A stretch of 64,000 bases of DNA from Nymphaea colorata (taxonomy: Eukaryota; Streptophyta; Magnoliopsida; Nymphaeales; Nymphaeaceae): the NCBI RefSeq assembly GCF_008831285.2, contig NC_045141.1, positions 24,289,315 through 24,353,314 on the forward strand, written 5' to 3'. The notes under the pieces were generated by a model, which was given only the letters and a program-made list of their open reading frames with translations, was not told where the DNA came from and made no database searches. Shown here piece after piece: positions 53,875-64,000 of this stretch. A program made the position numbers and the translations under genes. Position 1 is the first letter of the stretch. The number at the start of each line of letters is the position of its first letter.

Positions 53875-54820
53875 TGGAACACCTTAAAAATTTAGTTTCA
53901 TATTAAAAATCATGAAGGATCTTATAAAAGTGGTTATTAAATAGATGGTTGTTCAGGTTCTTAGCCTCTTTGAGGTTGAAGCCGAAACTACTAGGGAGCG
54001 AGTTGGGATCCGCTGAACCAGAAGCTCGAGTCTAGAAGTGGGTTGGGTTGTTACATTGACAAGCATCATAGGTTGCCAATACTTTGGACTTTTGAATTAA
54101 TTTTGTTCTTCCAAATATCTTCTCTGATTTTTTTTTTCCTGAAGTGAGTGTTGATGAGAATCTTATTGTCTATTTTCTCATACTTGCACTAATGCAGCTC
54201 TAGACTTGTTGGCACCTTAGCCTTTGTATCATTTCATCGATTCAAACATGAAAAAGGAGGTTTTCAGGCCGCCATAGAAACTCATGCATGAAGGAACCGA
54301 GTAAACGTCAAATCTACATCTGTACATGAAGAGACAGAGGACTTGGTCTTCTTCTAATCTTTTGTTTTTTGTCCAGCAAAAGGGAAAAAGATTTGGCAAG
54401 AAAAGCCACATAGACGTAGCAGCCTTATAACTTCTTCGTGCCTTATAAGAATGGGGATGCTCAAACACTACCGTGCTTTTCTTCACAAACATTTGTGTTT
54501 GGAGGCAGCGAAGGAGGTGGTGGCAAAACAAGGTCATCCATGAGAATGATATATTGTTAATAAGCAAGATCAAAGTCACAAGCTCACGAAACGTGAGACA
54601 CAGGAACCCTACAAGCAGGACTAAGCCACATAAACTCACTAAACTTGAGACACAAAAATGCTACAAGCAAACAAGTTTAACTCACGAAAGAAACATGAGA
54701 GACACAGAAATCCTACCACAGAGAGAGTGAGGGAGGACAAATCCTTCTCTGTTTACATAATGACAAGTTCAACCAAGCAAGGAAGGCAACGACTCCAACC
54801 AATTGAGTAACTATACTTGA
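53875..54820. other. Intergenic, no gene seen
   Basis: Near 54.58-54.72 kb a phrase like CTCACGAAA...GAGACACA...CCTACAAGCA is repeated imperfectly about three times. A 136-residue hydrophobic minus-strand ORF (54229-54639) has no recognisable family features. Confidence 0.4.
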
Positions 54821-55525
54821 AACTCTTCCCTAAATCAGTCATCCCGTTCATATTTGAAAACTAGACTCAGCGATTCAAAAAGCCAAACTCAATTGTTTTG
54901 TCGCATGACAAACCAAAGATATGAACCTGCAACCAAGGTCAAATAGAGAACAAACCTGAGAAACCAGCATCACAAAATTCCCTACGGTCCTTCAGGTTTT
55001 CCTGACAGGAGGGACAATCATCATTGAATCCCTCCACATCAATTATCACGGAAGCTCTAAGGCCAAAATTCGGAATAAGAAAACCCTAGCTCCAAAATCA
55101 GAGTCTTCGTCCAAAGTTCAGCTATGAAATCAACCGAGAAAAACCGCAAGAATCAGGAAAAAATGGATATGCACTTGGGATGATTTCAGATATGAACTTT
55201 GGAGGAAAACCAAAATTTTGGAGCTAGGGTTTTTTTTATTCTAGATTTTGGCCTTACGGCTCCATGATAAAGGATATGGAGGGATTTGCCGATGATGGTT
55301 CCTCCTCTGACCACTTAGGAAGGCCTCAAAGGCACTAGGGAATTTGCGCAATGCTGGTTTCTCAGGTTGGTTCGCTATTTGACCTTGGTTACAGGTTCAT
55401 ATCCTTGGTATGTGAGGCAACGAAAGAATCGAGTTTGTCCATTTGAATAGCTGGGTCTAGCTTTCAGATATGCGTGAGATGACTGATTTAGGGATGATGA
55501 TTGAATGATTTAGGGAAGAAGTTTT
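54821..55525. repeat. Foldback element: ~0.3-kb inverted arms, 45-bp loop
   Basis: The left arm (about 54821-55135) and right arm (about 55181-55525) are diverged reverse complements. GATATGAACCTG, AACCAAGGTCAAATAG, CCTGAGAAACCAGCAT and AAACCCTAGCTCCAAAAT occur on the left and reappear inverted on the right. The right arm carries a small internal duplication of the GATTTAGGGA word. A transcript would fold into a long imperfect hairpin. No coding frame is evident. Confidence 0.85.
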
Positions 55526-55579
55526 TGTACAGTAACACAACAAGCTAGAGTCGCTTCATTTTTTTCTTGGTTGAACATA

Positions 55580-55829
55580 TTATAATGTTAAAGAGAAGGA
55601 TTCATCCTCCTGAAAAAAAAAGATGATGTGCATAGTGATGCTGATGATGCAGACCTTGCGGTGCATGCTTTTGGATTTTGGTGATGGTGAGGTTGGCACA
55701 GCTGCGGTTGAGTGTATTGGTGTTACAGTAGTTGTTGGCAGAAGTGAAGTTGTGGTCAAAGGCATATAGCAGAAGAAACATGCCTGCGAAGAGGAGCGTG
55801 AAGAACATGACCGGGCTAATGAAAGACAT
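55580..55829 (-). pseudogene. Small secreted-peptide-like ORF, frameshifted copy
   Basis: On the minus strand MSFISPVMFFTLLFAG begins at 55829 with a hydrophobic signal-like segment. The homology to the ORF at 56146 continues one frame over (CFFCYMPLTTTS, later SPKSKSMHRKV), so this copy has a frame change. It is an inverted paralogue of 56146-56298, with 5' flanks also matching (about 55830-55935 against 56015-56145). The family is not recognised. Confidence 0.45.
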
Positions 55830-56145
55830 ACAAACATCGGCTGGGATAAAACAGGGAAGAGTTGATGAAGGTATAAGGAGGGCAGACATGAATGCCAACA
55901 GAAGAAATAGGAATTATACTTATCAGAGATTTGTTGGTGGCTTGAAATTGTTGGCCTAAGAAATGAAATGGTAAATAAAATATGTCAACATTCTCATGCC
56001 ACCATGAAATGTCTCACACATACAATTCCTATTTCGTCTTTCATCATCCACTTCTACCCTCCTATACGTTCATTAACTCTTCATTCTTTTCATCCCGGTC
56101 AGTTTTAGATCTCATTCACATTTTGTCACCCTTGCTCTATCTTTC

Positions 56146-56298
56146 ATGGCTTCCATTAGCCCTGTCATTCTCTTCGCCCTTCTCTTCTCAATGTGTTTTC
56201 TCTACTCTATGCCTATGACAACACCAGCACATTCAAGTCAATTTCAAGTAAAAGAAAAAAAAATGTCTCATTCGAGAGACATGAAAAGGTTGAGGTAA
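56146..56298 (+). CDS. Candidate small secreted peptide, 50 residues
   Basis: ATG at 56146 opens a 50-residue frame that is too short for usual ORF thresholds. It begins MASISPVILFALLFSMCFLY, a classic signal-peptide shape (short n-region, hydrophobic core), followed by Thr/Ser/Gln residues and a very basic tail (KEKKMSHSRDMKRLR). The precursor shape suits a signalling or defence peptide, but I do not recognise a known family motif. The inverted paralogue at 55580-55829 shares the start region and the 5' flank. It has no visible intron. It may equally be a chance ORF inside an inverted repeat. Confidence 0.35.
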   Translation: MASISPVILFALLFSMCFLYSMPMTTPAHSSQFQVKEKKMSHSRDMKRLR

Positions 56299-56749
56299 CA
56301 TTTAGTCGCCATCAGAGGATTCAAAATATAGGCTCGGCAAGAAAAGGTAGATGATGGGTATGTGTGATTCCATGGGCTGACACCTACATGCACATAGAAG
56401 CCCTTTCCACCATATCAAACCATGGTGAAAAGTTTGAGTGGAGTTACACTAAAGTGCCTCTTGATTAGTATCCTGATTGTATTTAAGTATACTTGATTGA
56501 ACAAGACGCCCTATTCTGTGTGTATGTCATGAACATGCTGGAAATTTTGAAGAACGATAATCAATCAAATTGTGGTTGAATGAATGAATGAACAAGTATA
56601 TTGGTGTCAATACTCTGTTGTAGTATGTGATTGGTACGATCACTAAGGGTTATGTAAAATTGCATTGTGAGAGTGAAAAACGGGCTTTGGTAGAGACCTA
56701 CAAGGCTAACATGTTATCATAATATAGCATACGAACCTGTGATAGATAA

Positions 56750-57330
56750 ATGCCAATATCTTTTAAAATATATGTGATAAGTGTGTGTTCTACTGAAGCA
56801 GACACCATTGCCCATTCTAGCAAACTTTATGCATATCTTCTGTTATTTAAAAACAACCGGAACAATGCCTTGACAACTGCGACACCAAGGAAGTGATAGA
56901 GATATCCAAGATGCTCCATCGAAAATTCACTAGAAGTTCAATGACAAACTTTTGAACAAAAGATAATTCTTTTCTGGTTAACATGATGGTCATCGACATA
57001 GAGAAGTAATGAAACAATGCCCTTTACGACGTAACAAAAAGATCGAAAAAAAGATAAACACTTGAACAAAATCTCGTGGCCAGCACCAAGTCGATCATAC
57101 CGAGCTCGAGGAGCTTGGCAAAGCCCATATAGTGGACGATGAAGTCCGCGCAAATATGTGCTGGTTTGGTTGATCAATGAAGCCTTATGTTTGTTCAATG
57201 AAGAACGTTTGACATAAGTAAACACGGAGTGCCATTGCTTTTTAACTTGTTCTTACAAACTCATCGAGTGGTCACCACGTCCACATTGAGTTGATTATAC
57301 TCAGGTATATGTTCGACATTGATGAAGGAG
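56750..57330 (-). pseudogene. Decayed copia reverse-transcriptase fragment
   Basis: Minus-strand frames show RPLYGLCQAPRARYDRLGA, LLLYVDDHHVN and, after a stop, LGYLYHFLGVAV and LNNRRYA, in the order of a copia RT palm domain. Several stops and degenerate residues show it is dead. No LTRs were found around it. It is much older than, and a different lineage from, the element at 39.5-44.4 kb. Confidence 0.8.
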
Positions 57331-57666
57331 ACGTCTAGCTCGTTTAATGGCTTTGACCCAATCGTCATGCCTGAGGGCCTCTTTAACCATTTTCAGTTGA
57401 AGCAGAATATTAATAGACAAAAAAAATTCTTATGGTTGGGTGTAGAAATCCCAAACTTAGCTCTACCAATCCTGTTATAGTTATTAATGCTTCTACATAT
57501 GTCAATGTTTTGACCATCAGTAGATGCTGCAAATATTTTTAGAGCAATTTCTTCACTTGATTTTACAGTAATTTCTTGACATGATTGGGCAATTGAAGTG
57601 AGAACTAATGTCTCCTCACCGCTAATGCAAGTGTTGGAGGCTATAGGTTCGTTTTTATTACTATAG

Positions 57667-57841
57667 TAGGGGCGGAGGTGTAGGCACTGTGTGGGCAATT
57701 GCCCTCACAAACCCAAAAAAATTGCTTATTTTCATATTGATACTTCAAGATAATTTTTCTCATTTACATATAGGCACTCTTTAAAAAATTAAATTTTTAT
57801 AACTAGTGTCCTATAGCTAGAATTTTTTGGTTCCGCCCCTG
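57667..57841 (+). mobile_element. MITE with TAGGGGCGGA / TCCGCCCCTG-type ends
   Basis: TAGGGGCGGAGG at the left and TTCCGCCCCTG at the right are inverted copies. It is the same family, inverted, as 20155-20345. No clear target duplication. Confidence 0.65.
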
Positions 57842-59149
57842 GACCCTACGGGTGATGTATATGCCTGAGTCTTAAGAGCTCTAAATTCTGCCTCAACCCC
57901 TGGACTATCATGGTGATGCATGGCTGAGTCTAAGGGCTCTTTCCAACCTCTAGCTCAGTTCCAGCTATGGAAAATTACCCTCCAAACTTAAGAAAGGAAA
58001 ACCAACCCGATATTTTGCACAATCGACTCAGTTCAGCTGGTTTGGAATTGCAGCTGAACTCGTGACTCGTGAGCACATTGTTGGATCCAATGCTTTATAA
58101 ATTAAATGCCTTACCTCGTGCAAGTGACAATACGGGCCACATTTTGTATCTTTGTTTGTATTGGTGTTTGTCTGCAGGTGCGCGTGCACATATATTATGC
58201 GTTTAAATGTAATATGATCATCAATATATGATTGTATTTGTCAAGCCAATTTCTTAATGGGAGTCTGGAGACCACCAATGTGAAAATAAACAAAAATTGT
58301 GGGTTGTGTGGGCAACGATCACACATGCCCACCTGTGGCTCGGCCCCTATTGCTTTGTGCGAGGCAACGCAACCCATCTGGGTTACCCATCCCATTAATG
58401 ATGAAAAGGAGTACAAAGAACAAAAGAATCCAAGAATACGATGAACACCTGAAGAATCATGAAAAAACTAAACCTCAACCAGCCTCTACACTCTCTTGCT
58501 CAACTAGGCCCCTATTGCTTAGTCACCCTTATAAATCCATGAATTCCAACAAATACTTGCATTAACTGGAACCTTATACTGCCTCGTTCCCTTACCTCAG
58601 CAGTACATCTAGCTATAATATCTTGAGTACTACACAAGCCCCCTTGTTTGGAAAAAGCAAAAAACGGCCTATCCCCGGCTATATGGAGGTGGAGCACAAT
58701 TTAGGCCCCAACAATGCTTTAGGACTTAAAGGCAATGGGAAGATGGCTTTGGCCTTCAACGGTAGAATAACTCTTAAGCTACACACCAAAAGGATTATTT
58801 ATGTTTATGCACAAATCAAAAGAGGTCAGATGTTATACCCATCTCAAGAGACCATATGTTATGGGCTGGAGATGATCAAAATGACGCTGGTGATTAAATG
58901 AAAAGCTCCTTCCCATTAGAGCAACAGTGGTACGAGTGATAAACCCCTTGGTTTAAGCTGTAGGAACACGGTGAACCGACAATGACTTCCTTCCATCCAA
59001 AGAAGGGAAAGAATGGAAAGGTTGGAACACCTGGAGCCTCTCCCATATTACGCGCCGAGCCACGCAGCCTCCGCCTGTCGATGAGATATCGCAAGTATTG
59101 CTCAAGATGGTTAGTCTCACCTGGCAACGGAACGATAAAAAAGAAGAAA
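57842..59149. other. Intergenic, no gene seen
   Basis: Short ORFs overlap on both strands with no recognised motif. The stretch 58.25-58.35 kb carries a GTGTGGGCAACGATC / GGCTCGGCCCC pattern reminiscent of the MITE family. Confidence 0.4.
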
Positions 59150-60715
59150 ATGAAGACTTGAACAAGTCATACACGCGCCTCCAAATCTCAAACTCGGGCA
59201 GCGGAATGGGTTCCATGCTTAGGGCAAGGGACAATTCCTCTGAATAATCCAGCAATTCATGCGTAACACCGGTAGATCAACATGATCAAGCATATACTGC
59301 TTCTGCCACTGCGATACAAGAGAGGTACATCTCACCATCGCAATAGAAGAGGAAAAAAAAATTAAACACCTCTTAGAACAGGACGATCTCTTGGTGTCAC
59401 ATATGCATACATAGGAAGGATAACTGGTACAAATACAATGTCAAGTTTCTCTTTGAGCGTGTCCATGAGACAAAAGGAAAAGACACGTTTAAATAATAAA
59501 AAAAATACACAAACAATACAACATCATCGAGGTTGTTGAGGTCGTGCAGAAGAGAATCGGAAGCTCAGAACAAGCACTCTTGGGATGTCGACGACTTAGA
59601 CTGTCTGCTCGGTCTTGATCAACATGATCGACTTCAAAAGAATCTTCCGAACCATACTGTTAAGCAAAAGCACATTTCTAAATCACAAAATATAGTGTTA
59701 AATGCTAATTCATGTCGTTTCCATGGCTGATTCCTATTAAATGAAAGTCCGATCAGTTTATATGTTTGATAAAAACCAACTTCTTTTGATACAGGCAATA
59801 CGGGGGCAGGAAAAAATTTTACCAAATAACACCAACAGAAAGACATTTCTCATACTGAACTCTTCACCTCCTTCAATTTCAAGGCCTCGAGGGAGCTGTT
59901 GCTGCTGCGCCCAAAGTCCAAAAACAGAGTCTTTGCCGGCAGTCCGACGTATCACGTACGTATGCAACATGAGCCATCTTTGCGAGCCTTTGACCAGACA
60001 TTCTTATCCCATCCATTGAACTCCGCATCAGAGGAATTAGAATTCTAAACAAACTCATATATCCGGACAAGCAGATTAATTCAGAAATCTCAAGTGCCCA
60101 CAGTATCTAAACATTCAGGTCCTAAATCCTGAACACACCAAATGGGATCTCCCAACTCAACATCCCAAGAGAACACCAACAAAGGTTAACAACAACTAAA
60201 ACTCTAGGTAGCTGAACAAACTCATTCCTCATTCAATATCAACAATAGCGAAAAAATTAGGTCGCACAGTAGTCGAACAAATGCTAACAAATAAAAGAAC
60301 AGCAAAGATACCTGCAAATCCAAGGGAATCAAGAGTCTAAAAACGATCCATGTCTTCAACAAATGAAAATGGACAAAGAAAACAACAACAACAACAAGAA
60401 GAAGAAGAAAAATCAAAGCTAGCCTAAAGGGAAGAAAATGATGGGTTGGAGAAGCCCGCGCGTCGATCATCGCCCAGATTGCGAAGGGCTCAAGCCGCGG
60501 GCAGTCGTCATCGCAGGGACGCTCCGCACTTTGGGGCCACGCCGGCGGGTGGGCGGGGGCGCCACCGTACCCGCCATAGGGCGAGGGCAGCGCCCGCCTT
60601 GCCCAAACCCAGCCGCCGCGGTGAAACCCTAGCACCAAGGCAACTGCTCGGATAAGATCAAGTAGTGAGGCGGCCGCTCAAGTTTTCCAGCCCATTTATA
60701 GGGTAAAAAGGGACA
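59150..60715 (-). repeat. Unit B: inverted copy of Unit A with a TATA box
   Basis: On the minus strand, CCCTATAAATGGG at about 60694-60706 lies just upstream of the GC-rich block shared with Unit A. Intron-like DNA follows (TTGGATTTGCAG/GTATC), then a segment near 60040-59880 (ATGCGGAGTTCAATGG, CGCAAAGATGGCTCATG). Unit A lost the TATA box. The GC-rich part reads ARRALPSPYGGYGG for about 138 residues in one frame, but the first ATG of this strand's shared part gives only a short peptide. This copy looks the less decayed of the two and may be transcribed. The product is unknown. Confidence 0.55.
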
Positions 60716-62189
60716 GCTTCCCTCATGAACGGCTGACCTGGAAATCGTGCTTAAAATTACACAACCTAAAGTCTTGCTTTATAACGTGTATTATGATTTT
60801 CGGACTACGAATTTTTAGTAAGATTTTTTCTAGTGAATTCAATTATATGAACAATCTTATGATGATGTCTACCATAATATGATTCACATAAAAAGAGTCA
60901 AATTCAATCCGCAGATCATATTCTGTAAAGCATCCTAACCAACCGTCATAAGCTTGCTCTTGATTTTTTTTTTTTTTTTGAGTTTTGTAGTTTCCCACGA
61001 TCTGAATCTATTTGTGTAGTTTCAAAATTTATACAAACAACCATAAGATGCTGGGGAAAGTTTGTAATATCTTAATATTCGTAGGTTAAATTTAAGAAGA
61101 CAAAGACTCATGTAGGTCAAAGTGATGTTTCACTCTCTTTTTAAAAAACCAGGTTTGCCAAAGTTTTTCTTGAACGCCATTTTAATGTCAACCAAACACT
61201 CTATAAACATTGTTTCAGAGTGTCTTCCAAATGATCTCACCATTGGGTTTTGCCTCCACAACAACGATTATTCAGACGCCCTCATAATCTCATCGCCATA
61301 GTCAACCGAATAGCATGGCGTAGCCACATTATGACTGGTGCGGACAACTGCCCACACCAGTCTCTTAAAAGTTGTTTATTTTTAAGTAAAAATATTAAAT
61401 ATTTATCTTTGTACATATATAAGTGTTCCACCACATTTGAGTATTTTTAAACAAGTACCCCTCCATTGAATAGATCACATAATATAGGTACCTACCACTC
61501 CACTAGTTTTTGGTTCCTGAAAAATATATATCATTAGACAACTTTATGTTTAAATTGGTTTTAACTTTTATTGGGTCATGTTTCCTGCCAACCTCCTTTA
61601 TGTTTAAATTGGTTTTAACTTTTATTGGGTCATGTTTCCTGCCAACCTCCATGTTCTTTTTCTTTAGCAGTAGACTCTACCATGGTTAGAGAAGTGACTA
61701 CTTGTTGGTATTAGATATCTCCTTTTTCGAGTAAGCCTCCGCTCTATTTAATTTCCTCTCCCACTCTTCAATGAAAGTATTTTTTAAGTAGCAAAGCCAT
61801 AAATACTTAGGTTATCTTTACATGTGAAGCAAGGTCTTAGAATTGGAAATAGACCAAGTCAGGATTTGTTGGATATTTTATAGTGTTCGTTCAATTAGGA
61901 TCAGACCTTGTTTTTAATTATTGGATTTGGGTAGATTTAAGTCTAATTATATAGATTTGTCCCACCCGACGACTCATGTCACTACCCCAAGAACAATTAA
62001 AAATTTGTTAACTATATATTTAATGCGTCACAAACAAAAAAATTTGGCTCTACCCTTGGCGGAGGCAAGTGAAGTGTGGGTGGAGGTACGCCATTGCCAA
62101 CACCGACCCATAATCAGTTTTCTTTAGCCAAAATTTTCTGTTTTCGCTTCCGTCGAAATGATGAATAATGAACATGGCAACCCCTCTCT
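60716..62189. other. Intergenic, repeat fragments
   Basis: Holds a GTGTTTGG-type MITE fragment (about 61.14-61.22 kb), a GGTGCGGACAACTGCCCACACC-related MITE-like stretch (61.31-61.51 kb), the tandem duplication at 61543 and another GGCGGAGGC-type fragment near 62.04-62.12 kb. No gene seen. Confidence 0.45.
61543..61650. repeat. Perfect tandem duplication of 54 bp
   Basis: TTTATGTTTAAATTGG through GCCAACCTCC is present at 61543-61596 and again at 61597-61650 with no difference seen. Confidence 0.95.
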
Positions 62190-62316
62190 AGGGGCAGAGT
62201 AAGAAATTTTTCATGAAGGGGCTAAATTAAAGTTTTTAAATTTTGATTAGGGCTAAAATATCATTTTTCAAAATTTTTATATAAAACAAGTAAAATTATC
62301 TAGACTCCGCCCCTGT
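62190..62316 (+). mobile_element. 127-bp MITE with 8-bp target duplication
   Basis: The ends AGGGGCAGAGT and ACTCCGCCCCT are inverted copies, and CCCTCTCT flanks the element exactly on both sides (62182-62189 and 62317-62324). The 8-bp duplication fits a hAT-type insertion. Confidence 0.75.
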
Positions 62317-62800
62317 CCCTCTCTACATTATAACGCTTTTCTCCTGCCTAATGATCCAGCAATGGCTGGTGTAAGGGGTGGTGGGCTTTCTCAATGGAAA
62401 CTTCACAAACACTTTTCCTGAAATTAATATACAATGAAAATTTGTTCACCAATTTTTTGGGCAATAGTTGCAGTTGTTAAAGCGGAACAAGAAAGAGTAT
62501 AGGCAAGACGCTCCTGTAATTAATTTGTTGATATTCAAGAGGAAGCTCGACAATATTTAAAAAGGAAAGAATCAAAGGTAGGTGGGTGCAAGAGGTTAAT
62601 GGAAAAAGAGAACTAAAGTTATTGTGCCACTAAGGCCGGATATTCGTCTTGAAGCACTCAAGAATTTATGACATAGGTATATATACATATGTTAGATATG
62701 TGTGTGAAATTTCATAGAAAAATAAGCAAAATTCAACTAAAAATATGAAAAATACTACAAAAAAATATGCAAAATTCTACCAAAAGATCTGTAAAATTTC

Positions 62801-62802
<2 letters not shown>

Positions 62803-62874
<72 letters not shown>
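62803..62874. repeat. (TA)n microsatellite
   Basis: About 70 bases of pure TA. Its 3' flank resembles the flank of the TA/TG tract at 24.0 kb, so the tract may be part of an interspersed repeat. Confidence 0.95.
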
Positions 62875-62876
<2 letters not shown>

Positions 62877-63059
62877 ACGATGAAAACTCATGTATCCCAA
62901 GTATGTTTCCCTACCCATGTTGGTATGTCGACACGGATATGTTAGCCTTCCAGCCATGTCTGCGTTACTTAGCTGTGCCATGATATTTGCTTTTCTTCAG
63001 ACCAAATTTATATGTGACGCGAATGGTCTTTGTAGAGAGAGAGAGAGGGATGAATTAAA

Positions 63060-63610
63060 AAAGAAAATTGGTTAAATACCATCAATCAAATTCATATAAT
63101 TTTCCTCGAATATCTAAAAATCTGTTTATTCACAACACGTGTAATGGAAAAGTTTGTTTATTAATTTTTATCAATGACGGCCAGCTTTGACTTAATTTGC
63201 AACGAGGAAATGGGGCCGTTTTGAGTATAACAAGTGCGATTTCTGATTCTACTTAGCCTCTATTATCTCTGCCTTAATGTATCTGGTTTGAATCGTACTA
63301 CTTAGACTCTTAGTTCATGGTGTCCTCAAGGACACGAAATTTATCAGTTCTGTGGAAAAATGGAGCTTTTGGGGCACTTATAAGATACCAAGGCATAATA
63401 TATGGTCCTAAGTTCTTTATGTTTCAGCTTGCTCAGCAAGATTTGGATGGAAAGGTCGTGCAGTCAAATCTAGCACTTCATAAGTGAAAATTGTAAACTA
63501 ATTTATATTCGTTAATCAAAATTATAAATTAATTCTAGTGAAACATGCTTTTTAAAACTTTGAGCTGCACTCTTTAATGGTCACATTTTGATGGCCAAGT
63601 ACGATGTAAA
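63060..63610 (+). repeat. Unit C: direct copy of part of Unit A
   Basis: Diverged copy of about 50.88-51.46 kb: CATCAATCAAATTCAT, GGGCACTTATAAGATA and CAAATCTAGCACTTCAT occur in the same order in both. No open frame is kept between the copies. Confidence 0.8.
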
Positions 63611-64000
63611 CTTGTACATGAAAAATCTGAAGACAAAGGGGGAGGAGGCTGAAGTTCTTTCGGGTATAGGGTTACTTTGCCCAAGTTAGCTGAACAATTA
63701 GACAAATCGAATCGTTTCATTATTGAATTGGGTCGATCGGCTAGGTCAATTGCCTCCTCATACGAATGTGATAACTATAGATTTTTAATTACTACCACCA
63801 TTTTCATTACACATTCATATTCCTACTACTTACATAGATAAATGTTCTGTTCTTATTATTATGCAACTGCATAAAGAAGATGGAAAACAGTGTATCCATC
63901 CGAGCCATGGGTGAGGATGGATGCACCGCACCTACTACTATCTTACAGTCCAGCGGCCGAGCCAGCGGCTCTCGGCCGTCTCCCCGAATTACGCGCGGAG
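63611..64000. other. Window end, no gene seen
   Basis: AT-rich DNA that turns GC-rich in the last 60 bases (CGGCCGAGCC...). This could be the edge of a gene outside the window; nothing can be supported. Confidence 0.3.

Noticed and set aside
57393-57698. 101-residue minus-strand ORF beside the copia remnant
   Set aside because: No copia motif and no other recognisable feature; it overlaps the MITE end.

Overview
The window is plant nuclear DNA from a flowering plant. Genes are intron-rich with GT-AG junctions. Their products are plant-specific: a plastid NADP-malate dehydrogenase with its thioredoxin-regulated extensions, plastid ribosomal protein bL9, an alpha-expansin, MAF1 and the jasmonate receptor COI1. 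The intergenic DNA is AT-rich and full of dinucleotide microsatellites, MITE-like repeats, a Ty1/copia element and hAT remnants. I cannot name the species from sequence alone.

Layout: 1-5.7 kb, NADP-MDH (+ strand, 13 exons visible, 5' end outside the window). 8.7-11.8 kb, plastid RPL9 (- strand, 6 exons), divergent from an alpha-expansin at 12.9-14.3 kb (+ strand, 3 exons). 14.9-16.2 kb, a small three-exon gene of unknown function with an ACT-like C-terminus (- strand); a frameshifted paralogue lies at 23.5-25.1 kb, with repeat-rich DNA between. 26.3-29.1 kb, MAF1 (- strand, 10 coding exons, probably a long 5' leader intron reaching about 32.7 kb). 34.2-38.7 kb, COI1 (- strand, 3 exons) with a decayed hAT transposase in its second intron. 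39.5-44.4 kb, an almost pristine Ty1/copia retrotransposon with 305-bp LTRs differing at one seen position and a 5-bp target duplication; its polyprotein frame is broken by a 10-bp tandem duplication.

From 44.4 kb to the end no intact known gene was found. This part is a mosaic of duplicated fragments: part of COI1 exon 2 plus intron 2 fused to the 3' end of MAF1 (51.75-53.8 kb); an unidentified unit at 48.3-51.5 kb with partial copies inverted at 59.1-60.7 kb and direct at 63.06-63.61 kb; a 0.7-kb foldback at 54.8-55.5 kb; an inverted pair of short secreted-peptide-like ORFs at 55.6-56.3 kb; a dead copia reverse transcriptase at 56.8-57.3 kb; and several MITEs.

The real genes do not form a pathway. 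They are ordinary single-copy housekeeping or signalling genes: plastid redox export, plastid translation, wall loosening, Pol III repression and jasmonate perception. The most unusual signals are the 10-residue, cysteine-containing insertion between the two regulatory C-terminal cysteines of NADP-MDH, the fused COI1/MAF1 pseudogene block, and the inverted peptide-ORF pair beside the foldback.
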